The notes beneath the pieces were generated by a model that did no database searches, was not told the origin of the DNA, and worked only from the letters and a program-made list of their open reading frames with translations. From Lentinus brumalis (Eukaryota; Basidiomycota; Agaricomycetes; Polyporales; Polyporaceae), in assembly GCA_001792895.1 (NCBI GenBank), contig MARA01000012.1, forward strand, positions 372,001 to 436,000: a stretch of DNA of 64,000 nt. The letters are read 5' to 3'. This document shows, in pieces, positions 47,466 through 58,287 of this stretch (its first letter is position 1; each line of letters begins with the position of its first letter). The position numbers were made by a program, and so were the translations under genes.

Positions 47466-47855
47466 TGTTGAGGTTTGAGGGAGTCTGGGCCAGGCAAGCG
47501 TGCCCGCCTCGTGTTTGTTGGTATGCCCATTCTCGGACTTCGTCTTGTTATCGCAGCGGCGCGCTCTCGCGCCCGCTGTCTCGTATATCTTACGCGTTTA
47601 GGTTGCTTGCTGTCCTGCTAGGTTTTACCTTCAAGTCTGCTTTCATTTCGTGCCTCGTTTGCTCGTCTACATATACGATGTTCCTCTGTACCGCTCACCT
47701 CAGTCCCGCGTACACGCGTTCTGACTGAGGTGAGCTCCCCGTCGTCTTCTCTCGTTGTTCCGTCTGCTTACGCCTCTGTAGCTATCGCTTCATAGGTACC
47801 TATAATCCATGATTAGTCCCGCGTACACGCGTTCTGACTGAGCTATCGCTTCATA
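47466..47855 (+). repeat. 5' LTR
   Basis: Begins TGTTGAGG and ends TTCATA. Two internal direct repeats are visible: gtcccgcgtacacgcgttct (47702 and 47816) and agctatcgcttcata (47781 and 47841). The second-strand start region ggttatgagccc follows immediately and could be the primer-binding site, though its match to a tRNA end was not established. Confidence 0.9.
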
Positions 47856-47924
47856 GGTTATGAGCCCTGCCTGCTAGGCTACTGCGTACTCAATCTAGAC
47901 GACTTACCATTCATCATCATCAAC

Positions 47925-50900
47925 ATGTCTTCCGTGAAGGTCGGATCCGACGACGCTGTGCGGGTTCCGAAGCTCGAGGTTGGCGGCGGCAACTGGGTCT
48001 TGTACAAGGCCCGGTTGGTGTGGGCGGCGGACGCGAAGGGAGTGGCGGGGCACCTCGACGGCACGTCGAAGGAGCCCGTAGCGCCATCGGGCAGCGCTGG
48101 GACCGGGTCCTCGGCTGCGACGAGCGCGACCACTTCAGCGTCGACCACACGCCCTCGCTCGGCATCTACGGGAGGCACAACGGCAGCGGCGGTCGGAGGG
48201 ACTCCTGACCCAGCCGCGCAGGTGAAGTACGAGACGTCGCTCGCTGACTGGCGCAAGGGCGAGGCGAACGTCAAGCAGCTCATCGCGAGCACGATCCCCG
48301 ACTCGCTGTTCATCAAGATCCGCGATCTCTCCACCGCGCACCAGATCTGGACCGCGATCGCGAAGGAGTTCGAGCGCAAGTCACGCATGGTCTCCGTCGA
48401 CCTGCGGCGCCAGCTCCAGGACACCCGGTGCAAGGACAAGGATGATGTCCGCAAGCACCTCACCACGCTCACCGACATGCGGGAGCGTCTCGCGGCCATG
48501 GGCCATCCCCTCGCCGACAACGACTTCTACGCTATCATCTACGGATCCATGCCCACCTCCTACGACGCCTATCTCTCCGCTATCTCCGCAACTCAACGCG
48601 CCTCCAGAAACACGATGACTGCCGACGACCTCATGGAGGGTCTGCTCGAGCAGTACGAGCATCGCAAGCTGCGTGCTCGAGATGGCAAGCCTGGTCGTGA
48701 CTCGAATGATGTCGCACTGTCTGCCGACGATCGAGGCCTGCCGAAGCGCGACCGCAAGTGCCACAACTGCGGGAAGAAGGGTCACTACAAGCGCGAGTGC
48801 CGCGCGCCGGGCGGAGGGAATGCGGGAGGAAAGGCTGGTGGCGGGAAGTCGAACGATAGCGGAAAGGGGAAGTCGAAGGACACCGCGGCCGCTGCAGACT
48901 CCAAGGAGAAGGAGCCGCCGGCGAAGGAGAAGCTAGAGGCGTGGCTTGTCTACACCGCGCCCAACCTCAGTGACGACGACTTGCCTTCGTTGCGGACTGT
49001 ATCCTCCTCTGACTACGGCTCCGAGCGCGGTGACGACGACAGTGACATTGGCGACTTCAGCGACATTAGTTCGGACGCCGGCGAGATTCCTGAGGCTGGC
49101 GACGCAGTTTGGGAGCCTGTGCTTCCGGAGTACACGGACGACCTGTTTGTCAGCACCGAATGCGCGCATCTTGCTCAAGATCCCATCACGGACGACGAGG
49201 TGATCCTCTTCGACTCCGGCGCGACCCGGCACATGTCTCCCCACCGTCATCGCTTCGAGAACTATGTCGCCATCACCCCTAAGACAATCCACGCCGCCGA
49301 TCAGCACACATTCAAGGCTGTCGGCAGAGGTGACATGTATGTCGACTTACCAAACGGGAACGGCACGCGCCGTGTCCTCCTCCGCGATGTCCTCCACGCG
49401 CCTCGCATGGGCGTAACCCTCGTCTCCATTGGCCGCATCACCGCCGCCGGCGCCAGCGTAACCTTCAACGCCGGCGAATGTCGCGTCTCCAACCCGGACG
49501 GCGATGTTGTTGCTATCATCCCCCTGGTCAACGGCTTGTACCGCCTTTGTATCCCCCGCGTCGAGACCGAGACTGCGGCGCCGGCCTTCGAGGAGGTCGG
49601 CAATGGTGATCGCACCGTGACCCTTGACGAGCTTCACCGCGTCCTGGGGCACGTGTCGCCGCGCGTTGCGCACACCATGGTGGCGAAGGGCATGGTCGAA
49701 GGAGTCACCGTCGAACCCTCTGGTGAGCCCCTCCGTTGCGAGTCCTGCGAGGCCGGGAAAATGACGCGTAAACCTATATCAAAGGAACGTGTTAGGCCTC
49801 GAGCGACGGAGATCGGCGGAGAGGTGCATTCAGATGTGTGGGGACCGGCTCCAACTCAGAGCCTCGGGGGGAGACGCTATGCTAGCATGTTCACCGACGA
49901 TCACAGTCGGTACATGAAGCTGTACCCTATGCGCACCAAATCCGAGACGCTTGGCTCGTACCGAAAAGTGCGGGCGTTCTACCTCACGCAAAAGGGCGCT
50001 CGTATCAAGTGTCTGCACACCGACCGGGGCGGCGAGTACCTCAGTGACGAGTTCACGAAGCTCCTCGACGAGGATGGCACTGTGCGCAAGCTTACCACAC
50101 ACGACACGCCGGAGTACAACGGCGTCAGCGAGCGTGGCAATCGCACGATCTTCGAGAAGGTCCGTGCGATGCTACACGAGAGTGGCCTGCCCGACAACCT
50201 CTGGGCGGAGGCCGCCAACCATGCGACTTACTTGAAGAACATCACCGCGACGTCTGCGCTCGATGGCAAGACGCCGTGGGAGGTCTTCTGGGGCACGAAG
50301 CCGAACATCGCGCACCTTCACCCATGGGGCTGCGAGGTCCGCGTACACTCTCCTAGCGGTTCGAAGCTCTCAGAGCGCGCTGTGACGGCTCGATGGGTGG
50401 GCTTCGATGCGGAGTCCGACGCTCACCGTGTATACTGGCCCGACCGGCGTACTGTCACGGTCGAGCGCAGCGTCATGTTCCCCGGTACGCGTACAGACGT
50501 TGAGGTCCGGCTCGAGGGGGAGCATGAAGGAGATGACACTCACCGAGATGACGAGCCTGCGCCCTCGCCGTCTACCCCATCGGCTTCGAAACCGTCCACT
50601 CCCACTTCCAAACCACCTTCTCCCACACCAACCATCCTTGCAAATGTCGACGCGACGCCGCGTGTTGACGCGCCCGGTGCCCTTAGCAGTGGTCTTGAGA
50701 AGCCGGAGGAAGGTCGCCCCAAGCGTGCGCGCAAGGAGAGCGCGTACGTGAGGAGGCTGAGGTCGGGGGAAGGGACCGCGACTGGTCGTGCTGGCGAGCC
50801 GGTGCTGCCGCGTGGCGTGCAAGCTGGTTCGAGGCAGGCGACAGTTGAGGAGGTACCGGACGAGGGAGAGGAGACAGCGATGGTCAGCGAAGTGGTGGAG

Positions 50901-52508
50901 GACGAGAGGATTGAGTTGGCGATGGCAGCGGCGATGGGTGAGAGCGAGCGCATCGAACCAACGTACCAGGAGGCCAAGAGGCGCCCCGACTGGCCGAAGT
51001 GGCAGGAGGCGATTCGGGCGGAGCTTGAATCACTTGTGGCTAACGGGACTTGGCGCATCGTCGAGCGCCCCTCTACAGGCAACGTCGTCGACTCCAAGTG
51101 GGTCCTGCGGGTCAAGAAGAACGCCGCGGGTGAAATCGACAAGTACAAAGCTCGTCTTGTCGCCCGCGGGTTCACCCAGGTCCACGGCGTCGACTACTAC
51201 GAGACGTTCGCGCCGGTCGCCAAACTCGCTTCATTTCGCCTCATCCTCGCTATCGCATCTCGTAACGGCTGGGCCGCCGATACCTTCGACTTCAACAACG
51301 CGTATCTCAACTCCAAGCTCGAAGAGGACGTTTACCTCGAGCAGCCACCTGACCACGAGTTCAAGGACCGCCGCCGCTATGTCCTCAAGCTTGAGAAGGC
51401 GTTGTACGGGTTGAAGCAGGGAGGACGGAAGTGGTACGAGACGCTGTGCGCAGCTCTCGCGGACGTTGGGTTCAGGCGGGCAGAGGCAGATTACGGTGTG
51501 TTCTTCCTCCATCTCCACCCCCACATCACCATCCTTGCCATCCACGTCGACGACTGCCTCATCACGGGCAGCTCGCACTCTCTCCTCAAGTCCTGCAAGC
51601 AGAAACTCGGTGCACGCTACAAGCTGACCGACCTCGGCCCTGCTACGTGGCTTCTCGGCATCAAGGTCTCGCGCGACTTCGAAGCACGCACCCTCGCTCT
51701 CTCTCAACACGCCTACATCGACGCCATTCTCCGACGTTTCAACTTCACGGACCTGAAACCAATTTCGACACCGATGGACCCCCACGTTCAGCTCTTGAAG
51801 TCGCAGTGCCCGGAGAGCGCTGCGGACGTCGCGCGAATGCGCCAAGTCCCGTACAAAGAGGCGATTGGGTCGCTGATGTACGCGGCCATGGGCACGCGAC
51901 CGGACATCGCGTTCGCCGTCTCCACGCTGGCGCAGTACGCGCAGAACCCCGGCTGGACCCATTGGGAAGCGGTCAAGCGGGTCTTCCGCTACTTGCAAGG
52001 CACGAAGACCTTGTCGTTGGTTTACGGTGGAGGAGAACGCGGGCTGGAGGGCTACGTGGATGCGGACGGCGCGTCGCAGGAGCATCGGCACGCGATCACA
52101 GGGTACGTGTTTCTCGTCGACGGCGGTGCTGTCTCTTGGGCTTCGAAGAAGCAAGAGCTGGTCACGCTCTCGACCGCCGAATCCGAGTATGTCGCCGCGA
52201 CGCACGCCGCCAAGGAAGCCATCTGGCTTCGTCGACTCATCGCCGAGGTCTTCCGCCCACTCTCCGACCCCACCATCCTCCATAGCGACAACCAGTCCGC
52301 CATCGCCCTCACCCGCGACGGCTCCTACCACGCCCGGACCAAGCACATTGATATTCGTTATCATTTCATCCGCTACTCTATCGAGGCCGGCTCGATTCGA
52401 CTCCTCTACGTACCTACCGAGGACCAGACCGCCGACATCCTCACGAAGGCCCTCCCGTCCGTCAAGGTTAAGCACTTCGCTGCTGCACTCGGACTCGCGC
52501 ACGCTTGA
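47925..52508 (+). CDS. Copia Gag-Pol polyprotein
   Basis: A single frame of 1527 residues. Gag (about 1-280) ends with the zinc knuckle CHNCGKKGHYKREC. Protease: LFDSGATRHMSPH near residue 425. GAG pre-integrase H-H-C-C: LHRVLGHVSPRVAHTMV to CESCEAGKM. Integrase core with HSDVWGP, FTDDHSRY, TDRGGEYLS and NGVSERGN (DDE). Reverse transcriptase: KWVLRVKKN, ARGFTQVHGVDYYETFAPVA, LYGLKQGGRKWYE and AIHVDDCLITG, where His replaces the usual Tyr of YVDD. RNase H: YVDADGASQEH, TLSTAESEYVA and HSDNQSAIAL. There is no frameshift between gag and pol. All catalytic residues I can check are intact. Confidence 0.93.
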   Translation: MSSVKVGSDDAVRVPKLEVGGGNWVLYKARLVWAADAKGVAGHLDGTSKEPVAPSGSAGTGSSAATSATTSASTTRPRSASTGGTTAAAVGGTPDPAAQVKYETSLADWRKGEANVKQLIASTIPDSLFIKIRDLSTAHQIWTAIAKEFERKSRMVSVDLRRQLQDTRCKDKDDVRKHLTTLTDMRERLAAMGHPLADNDFYAIIYGSMPTSYDAYLSAISATQRASRNTMTADDLMEGLLEQYEHRKLRARDGKPGRDSNDVALSADDRGLPKRDRKCHNCGKKGHYKRECRAPGGGNAGGKAGGGKSNDSGKGKSKDTAAAADSKEKEPPAKEKLEAWLVYTAPNLSDDDLPSLRTVSSSDYGSERGDDDSDIGDFSDISSDAGEIPEAGDAVWEPVLPEYTDDLFVSTECAHLAQDPITDDEVILFDSGATRHMSPHRHRFENYVAITPKTIHAADQHTFKAVGRGDMYVDLPNGNGTRRVLLRDVLHAPRMGVTLVSIGRITAAGASVTFNAGECRVSNPDGDVVAIIPLVNGLYRLCIPRVETETAAPAFEEVGNGDRTVTLDELHRVLGHVSPRVAHTMVAKGMVEGVTVEPSGEPLRCESCEAGKMTRKPISKERVRPRATEIGGEVHSDVWGPAPTQSLGGRRYASMFTDDHSRYMKLYPMRTKSETLGSYRKVRAFYLTQKGARIKCLHTDRGGEYLSDEFTKLLDEDGTVRKLTTHDTPEYNGVSERGNRTIFEKVRAMLHESGLPDNLWAEAANHATYLKNITATSALDGKTPWEVFWGTKPNIAHLHPWGCEVRVHSPSGSKLSERAVTARWVGFDAESDAHRVYWPDRRTVTVERSVMFPGTRTDVEVRLEGEHEGDDTHRDDEPAPSPSTPSASKPSTPTSKPPSPTPTILANVDATPRVDAPGALSSGLEKPEEGRPKRARKESAYVRRLRSGEGTATGRAGEPVLPRGVQAGSRQATVEEVPDEGEETAMVSEVVEDERIELAMAAAMGESERIEPTYQEAKRRPDWPKWQEAIRAELESLVANGTWRIVERPSTGNVVDSKWVLRVKKNAAGEIDKYKARLVARGFTQVHGVDYYETFAPVAKLASFRLILAIASRNGWAADTFDFNNAYLNSKLEEDVYLEQPPDHEFKDRRRYVLKLEKALYGLKQGGRKWYETLCAALADVGFRRAEADYGVFFLHLHPHITILAIHVDDCLITGSSHSLLKSCKQKLGARYKLTDLGPATWLLGIKVSRDFEARTLALSQHAYIDAILRRFNFTDLKPISTPMDPHVQLLKSQCPESAADVARMRQVPYKEAIGSLMYAAMGTRPDIAFAVSTLAQYAQNPGWTHWEAVKRVFRYLQGTKTLSLVYGGGERGLEGYVDADGASQEHRHAITGYVFLVDGGAVSWASKKQELVTLSTAESEYVAATHAAKEAIWLRRLIAEVFRPLSDPTILHSDNQSAIALTRDGSYHARTKHIDIRYHFIRYSIEAGSIRLLYVPTEDQTADILTKALPSVKVKHFAAALGLAHA

Positions 52509-52515
52509 GGGGGAG

Positions 52516-52905
52516 TGTTGAGGTTTGAGGGAGTCTGGGCCAGGCAAGCGTGCCCGCCTCATGTTTGTTGGTATGCCCATTCTCGGACTTCGTCTTGTTA
52601 TCGCAGCGGCGCGCTCTCGCGCCCGCTGTCTCGTATATCTTACGCGTTTAGGTTGCTTGCTGTCCTGCTAGGTTTTACCTTCAAGTCTGCTTTCATTTCG
52701 TGCCTCGTTTGCTCGTCTACATATACGATGTTCCTCTGTACCGCTCACCTCAGTCCCGCGTACACGCGTTCTGACTGAGGTGAGCTCCCCGTCGTCTTCT
52801 CTCGTTGTTCCGTCTGCTTACGCCTCTGTAGCTATCGCTTCATAGGTACCTATAATCCATGATTAGTCCCGCGTACACGCGTTCTGACTGAGCTATCGCT
52901 TCATA
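52516..52905 (+). repeat. 3' LTR
   Basis: Same 390 bp as the 5' LTR with one visible substitution (52561). Preceded by the purine tract and followed by the GGCTG target duplication at 52906-52910. Confidence 0.9.
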
Positions 52906-52910
52906 GGCTG

Positions 52911-52979
52911 CACTTTGAACGAGCATCTCGCCAGCTCAGAGTCGACGCTCTTGTCATGTCTTTCTCTCACCTCCTGACT
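52911..52979 (+). pseudogene. FunK1 copy E, left fragment
   Basis: An open 69-bp stretch reading HFERASRQLRVDALVMSF then SHLLT. It aligns with the WGFSRL...GIDETAVL segment of copies A-D and continues in the same frame into TAEDPDHDLM at 63186 once the 10.2-kb insertion is removed. It is bounded on the left by the copia target duplication. The kinase N-terminus further upstream is not found. Confidence 0.55.
52973..52979. repeat. Target-site duplication of Tnp2 element, left (CCTGACT)
   Basis: CCTGACT abuts the left inverted repeat and is repeated at 63186-63192 after the right one. One copy suffices to keep the interrupted FunK1 frame. Confidence 0.85.
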
Positions 52980-53013
52980 CCCAGTAAGAAACCCGGGTAG
53001 GGCCATCTAGGGC
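52980..53013 (+). repeat. Left terminal inverted repeat (34 bp)
   Basis: Starts CCCAGTAAGAAACCC and ends CATCTAGGGC. It is identical to the reverse complement of 63152-63185; similarity stops at the next base. Confidence 0.92.
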
Positions 53014-53479
53014 CATCCATTCGGATGTATAAGAATGTAGTCCCATCTATTCGCCGGCGTTTATTCAACCGCGTGGCCACCAAACATGTCCGAATTGGGC
53101 AGGAACAAGTGCGATCTGCACTTGCCATGAACACGTTCAAGCTCTGCGAGCTAATTCAAGTGCCTTCAATGACAGGCGGGCCCGAAATGGTCGCGGCACC
53201 TTCAATTTGACATGCTCGGAGCATCTACAGGTACGCTGACCGGTTTACCCGCTGCGTCCGCTGTGCGCATAGACACGATGCTGTAGGCTGCTTCACCTGC
53301 GTCCGATGTACATGCTAGGTTATGTCAAGACTTTGAACACCATAACCCCTTCGGGCCGCGCGGAGATCTGCGAGCATATGGCTATCAGCCGGCTCATCCG
53401 CTGAATACAGTCTCTCGGGTATATAGTATGCCTGCAAGTTGTCCACCAGTCCAGCAAGCCCGGCTTCCACTGCACAGCA
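53014..53479. other. Sub-terminal region of the transposon, left
   Basis: Non-coding sequence between the left inverted repeat and the transposase start. A gtatatagta TATA-like word lies near 53420, about 55 bp before the ATG. No gene. Confidence 0.4.
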
Positions 53480-56400
53480 ATGCCTCCTCCCATCTTGTCT
53501 GACGACGAGGACGAAGTCCAGCAACTCACCTCCCAGCTTGTCAAGATTCACCTGTGCGACTGTCCCAATCACTGCAGGACGCTCCAAGAGGTCTCCGACC
53601 GCACCTTTAGGCGACACCGTCCCTTCCGCACCACCCCAGACGGTGACCTCATCCTGGAGGTAGAACCCGAGCTCGAAAGCCCGGTCATTGGCGAACGTGT
53701 CCCACTGCATGTCGCAGCTTTGGCTGCTCGGGCTGCTCAAGATGCCGCGATAGCAGCTGAGCGTGATGTCGTGAGTGTCACCTTCCAGATAAGTGCTGTC
53801 ATGACGCTCACCGAAGTTATCTATAGGCAGGTGCAGATGACGACGACGACGACATGCCCGATTTGATGCCGGTTTCGGATATTGAAGACGACGACGACGA
53901 CGAAGAAGAAGAAGAAGAAGAGGACGACGAAGACGAAGACCGCGACCCCGACATCCATCTGTCCTCCAACTCGTCATCCTCCACCTCGTCCAGCTCATCT
54001 TCTACGTCCTCGAAGTCATCCAGTTCATCGTCGTTGTCGTCCAGCTCAGACTCCTCGTCCTCCGATGATTCTGGGCGGCGCCCAGTACAGGCCGAGGTAA
54101 GCGTCAGGAGTAGTACATAACCTGTCTATGCACATGCTAACACTTCTCCGTATACCCAGTCTCCAATCCGCTCTCCAACACGCGACGACCCTCCTCGTCC
54201 TCCCTCCCGCAATTCCCCTATGGACCTCGATCCACGCGAACGTAGTCCTGGGGATGGAGCTGGGCCCGCTGCGGGAGCTGGCGCAGAGGAAGAGGAAGAG
54301 GAGGAGCCAGTACGAGTCCCGCCGCCAGAGGATGAGAATCCGGAGCAGGGCTCGACGGAGAACCAAGGTGTCCCTTCTCAGGCGACCCGCAAGCACTTCC
54401 GAGAGGCGGAGGGCTTTGTAGCGGCGCTCGCTGATGCAAAGCTCGCTCACTCTGGCTTGGATGCAGACACTCTCGCACGCATGACGTCTCCCCGCCACGA
54501 TCCTCCCGAGATCAGTGCATCGCAGCGGGCCGGCATGAGGATGTATCTCGCGCGCGGTGACGCTTCGGAGGCGAACTACACCGATGTCCTCCAAGCCATC
54601 CGTGAACTGCACCCTGAGGACGACATCCCCAGCTACGATGTCATCAGGCGGCAAGTTGCCAGCGTCACTGGAATCCAGCCCATCCGCACGGACATGTGCG
54701 AGGACTCCTGCGTCGCATACACTGGCCCGTTCGCTCATCTGCACCAGTGCCCGATCGTGTCATGCAAGAAACCTCGCTATGACCCAGTCGAGCTCGCACG
54801 CGGCCGTCGGGTGCCCCGCCGCACGTTCATGACGTTTCCCATCGGTCCGCAACTGCAGACGATGTGGGCTTCCCCGAGAACGCCGCCTTGATGCGCCACC
54901 GTGGCGAGCGCACAGCCGAGCTACTAGCGCAGCGCAAGGACGGTTTGGCATTCGAGGTGCTGGACGACATCTACTGTGGGCAGGCTTATCTGGACGCTGT
55001 TGAGGAGCACAACATTCAACCCGAGGACCCCGTCCTCATGTTCTCTATCGACGGCGCCCAGCTGTACGCCATGAAGCAGAGCGACTGCTGGTTCATGATC
55101 TGGGTCCTCCTGGATCTCCCCCCGTCAGTACGCTACCAGAAGAGGTATGTCCTCCCCGCGGCGGTCATCGGGGGTCCCAAGAAACCCCAGAACATCGACT
55201 CTTTCCTCTTCCCTGGTCTCTATCACCTCGCCGCCTTGCAGAACGAAGGTCTCACCATCTGGGATGCCGCGCGGGAGGAGGAGATCCGTGTGAGACCATT
55301 CCTGCTGCTGGCCACTGCGGATTCCCCGGCCATGGCGTACCTGAACGGCCTCGTCGGGCACAACGGCCGCTATGGGTGCCGTCTCTACTGCGGCCACCAA
55401 GGTCGCCACAAACCCGAGCATCCGACATACTACCCCGCCTTGCAACGCCCTGAGGGCGGCGACGACTCTGGCCAGGGCGACATCACGCTGAAGGTAGATC
55501 AAACCTCGGAGCCATACAGTGCGACCACTGATCGCTACCGCGCCAAACTTGCGCAGGTTCGTAGAGCTCACAACGAACGCTCCTACGCTGCTGCACGGCT
55601 CGACACCGGGATTGCCAAGCCGAGCATCTTCAGCGGTCTCCCCCGGTTCCTCGGCACGCCCGCTGGGTTCGTCCTCGATCTCATGCACCTGGTCACGCTC
55701 AACCTGACTGACCTTGTCCTCTCCCTGTTTCGGGGCACCATCGCATGCGACGAAACTGACAGAAAAGCCGATTGGACGTTCGCGATCTTCCAGGACAAGG
55801 AGGTCTGGAAGGCACATGGTGAACTAGTTGCAGGTGCGACTCGTTACCTCCCGAGTTCCTTCGACCGCCCTCCCCGCAACCCCGCCCTGAAGATCTCCAG
55901 TGGGTTTAAAGCCTGGGAATACCTTCTGTACGTCTATGGGCTTCTACCTGGCCTACTGCGACCCATTCTGCCCCAGGAATATTACACTCATTTCTGCAAA
56001 CTGGTCTCCGGAGTCCGAATCATCCTCCAGTACCGCCTCCCCCGGTCCCAGCTCGCCTACGCTCACCAAATCCTCATTGAATATGTAGAAGAATTCGAGC
56101 CTAAGTATTACGAACGCCGCATTGATCGCTTACATTTCGTCCGCCCAAGCCTCCACACACTCTCTCACGTCGTCACCGAGGCTGTACGCATCGGGCCTGG
56201 TGCCCTCCACACTCAATGGACTCAAGAAAACTACATCGGAAATATCACTCGCGAGGTCAAGCAGCACGTCACTCCCTATGCCAACGTCTCCGAGCGCGCC
56301 CACCGACGCTGCCAAGCCAACGCTCTCAAGGCCATGATCCCCTCTTTCGCAGATCCCACAAACCTCCCCAACACTTCCGTCGACCTCGGCGGCGGTTACG

Positions 56401-57053
56401 TCCTTCTGCGCGCGCGCGAGCCTTATCATAGCGCAGTGACTCCCAGCGAGGCGCAGGCGATTCTCCGGTTCCTCACCTCCCGTGGGGCTGCTGTTGAGAA
56501 TCCGGCGTGGACTCCCACTGTGCGCCGCTGGGCTCGTCTGCTGCTGCCCAACAAGCAAATCGCTCGTACACTGTGGAAGGAGCTCGAGCTTGAGAGGAAG
56601 GGACAACCGCGCCGGGCACGTAGGGTCAAGGCGAGTTCACGTTCTCATGCATGCGTGTGCACACAGCATACTAATTAGTGTCCGCAGCTTGACGACAACA
56701 GCTTTGCGGAAGTGCATTACTTCTTCCGCATGATCGTCCAGGGCCGAGTGGAGGTGCTCGCGATGATTGCACACTTCTCGCCTCCGGACCCCACCATCCT
56801 CGAGCTTACACATTATACACTCCTCGCCTGTACGCCCCTGCACTCCGTCGAGGTAATCGATGCCCGGCGCATCGTTGCAGTCGTTGCGATGATCCCCCTG
56901 CCCATGACAGATGCCGAGGCTGTCGAACCTGATGCTGGCGTGAAATACAGGGAGCGTGTCTTCGTTGTGGAGAAGCCCGGGATGGACATCTCAGCGATGG
57001 CTGGACGTGTGGATGACCTAGGCATGGACGAGGGTGGTGCAGACGATAACTAA
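53480..57053 (+). CDS. Tnp2-type (Plavaka/CACTA-like) transposase, one apparent frameshift
   Basis: Exons 53480-53770, 53827-54096, 54160-56630 and 56688-57053. The N-terminus has a zinc-finger-like CDCPNHCRTLQEV, then Asp/Glu and Ser runs. The catalytic part shows FSIDGAQLYAMKQSDCWFMI, SFLFPGLYHLAALQ, ATADSPAMAYLNGLVGHNG, GCRLYCGHQGRHK, KPSIFSGLPRFLG, YLPSSFDRPPRNPA, DRLHFVRPSLHTLSHV, QWTQENYIGN and NALKAMIPSF, typical basidiomycete Tnp2-like motifs. One base appears missing in the ccccg run near 54876, where WASP should continue into ENAALMRHR. The last intron uses a GC donor (56631). The protein would be about 1130 residues if in frame. Activity depends on whether the frameshift is real. 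Confidence 0.85.
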
Positions 57054-57219
57054 CTTGTATTCCAGTTCAATGTATCTCAGTCTGTCCGTCACAAATACAT
57101 GTATGAGTCTACTTCTTTTATGCCACTGTTCTGGACTTCTCTTGGTTAACCACCTGCTACCGGCCGACGCCGCACGGCCGTCTTCCCACTATCCCCGCGT
57201 GACATGTCCGCGTAGCCTT

Positions 57220-58287
57220 CTAGTCAGACCGAAGCCTCTTCGACGGTGTAGCGCTGCTGCCATGGGATGAGCTGGAGGAGCCCGGAGTACGCACTTGGGA
57301 TGTATTCGCAACCGAAGTCGCCAGCAGCGAGCCGTCCTTGATCTGCGCGAGGACGCGTTGCGTGACCTCTGTTGTGATTGACCCAGACAGGGCTTCCAGG
57401 AGGGGTTGATGGAGCTTCTTGATGAGAGGGGCGACTAAGGCGGTGGCAAGTGGATCTTTGAGCACATGCGTGCACTCAGCTAGGAGGGCCCGGTTGTTCA
57501 CGAGGGTCCCAGGCAGGCCGTTATGAATACGCGAGGCGATAGGATCGTACAGAAAATTGAGGAGCTTGCCAGGCAGTGCGGCTGTGAGGCGATCGGTGAG
57601 GTCCGGTAGGAGTCTTTCAGTGATCGCAGGCAGGGCGGCATCGTCGACAGTGATCGTGGGAGGCGCAAGGTCGAACTCGTCGAAATGTGAGAGGTCCACA
57701 ATTTGAGCGGGCGATGTGTCGTCGTAAGTGTCATCGTAGAGGTCTGGTGCATGCGTGGCCTGTGTCATCCCCACCGCGTCCTGCTGAGCCTGTGTCCAGC
57801 TGCCCTCCTCCATCCCCTCCGAGCACGGTGTCCAGCCTCCCCCGTAGTCCTCCGAGTCTGCACCCACATCACCACCAGCCTCAATCGACTGCGTCTCCTC
57901 GGGGCCTATCCCCGGACCCACGCACTCATCCAGCGCCGTAGGGATATCGGTGTCATCCTTCGTGGATGTATGCGCGTGGACACAGCTCTTGTCGCTGGCT
58001 GGTTCTAGCGAGGCAAGCATGCCAGTAAACGCGTCGTCGAGCTTGGTAGCCGCGTGTGCAATCTGTCTCCTCGCGTACTCGTACTCGCGCTTGCGATCTC
58101 TGGAGGGCTTCTCTGCGATGCGGTAGGCAAGATGGGAGGCGGTGGTGGCGAGTGAAACAAGAGACGAAATCATGGTGGCACGACGGGAATCTTCTTCAAT
58201 AGTATCCAGGCGTCGCCGCAGCAAGAAAGCATGTATAAGAAAGTCCGGATTGTGAGAAGACATCGGTGTGTGTGTCGTGGTACACAC
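57220..58287 (-). CDS. Transposon-borne protein of unknown function
   Basis: A single minus-strand exon, convergent with the transposase gene and divergent from the next gene. 355 residues, or 347 from the internal Met at 58263. The first 100 residues are helical and charged (LDTIEEDSRRATMISSLVSL, REYEYARRQIAHAATKLDD). The middle is acidic (GGWTPCSEGMEEG). The C-terminal part is Leu-rich and ends SSATPSKRLRSD, a possible nuclear signal. I recognise no family. Placement inside the TIRs suggests a role in mobility or regulation of the element, but this is inference. Confidence 0.6.
   Translation of the reverse strand: MCTTTHTPMSSHNPDFLIHAFLLRRRLDTIEEDSRRATMISSLVSLATTASHLAYRIAEKPSRDRKREYEYARRQIAHAATKLDDAFTGMLASLEPASDKSCVHAHTSTKDDTDIPTALDECVGPGIGPEETQSIEAGGDVGADSEDYGGGWTPCSEGMEEGSWTQAQQDAVGMTQATHAPDLYDDTYDDTSPAQIVDLSHFDEFDLAPPTITVDDAALPAITERLLPDLTDRLTAALPGKLLNFLYDPIASRIHNGLPGTLVNNRALLAECTHVLKDPLATALVAPLIKKLHQPLLEALSGSITTEVTQRVLAQIKDGSLLATSVANTSQVRTPGSSSSSHGSSATPSKRLRSD

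Larger units (their letters stand above)
47466..52905 (+). mobile_element. Ty1/copia LTR retrotransposon, complete
   Basis: A 5.44-kb element with 390-bp LTRs, a 5-bp target duplication, one uninterrupted gag-pol frame and a purine tract (gagggggag) immediately before the 3' LTR. The two LTRs differ by one base that I can find (47511 G, 52561 A), so insertion was recent. Domain order protease, integrase, reverse transcriptase, RNase H defines the copia type. It lies 74 bp upstream of the left end of the Tnp2-type transposon. Confidence 0.93.

Noticed and set aside
47438..47728. A 96-codon frame repeated almost identically at 52515-52778
   Set aside because: Both copies lie in the LTRs and simply reflect the duplicated 390 bp.
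51231..52580. A 449-codon minus-strand frame
   Set aside because: Antisense shadow of the copia reverse transcriptase/RNase H region; no own motifs.
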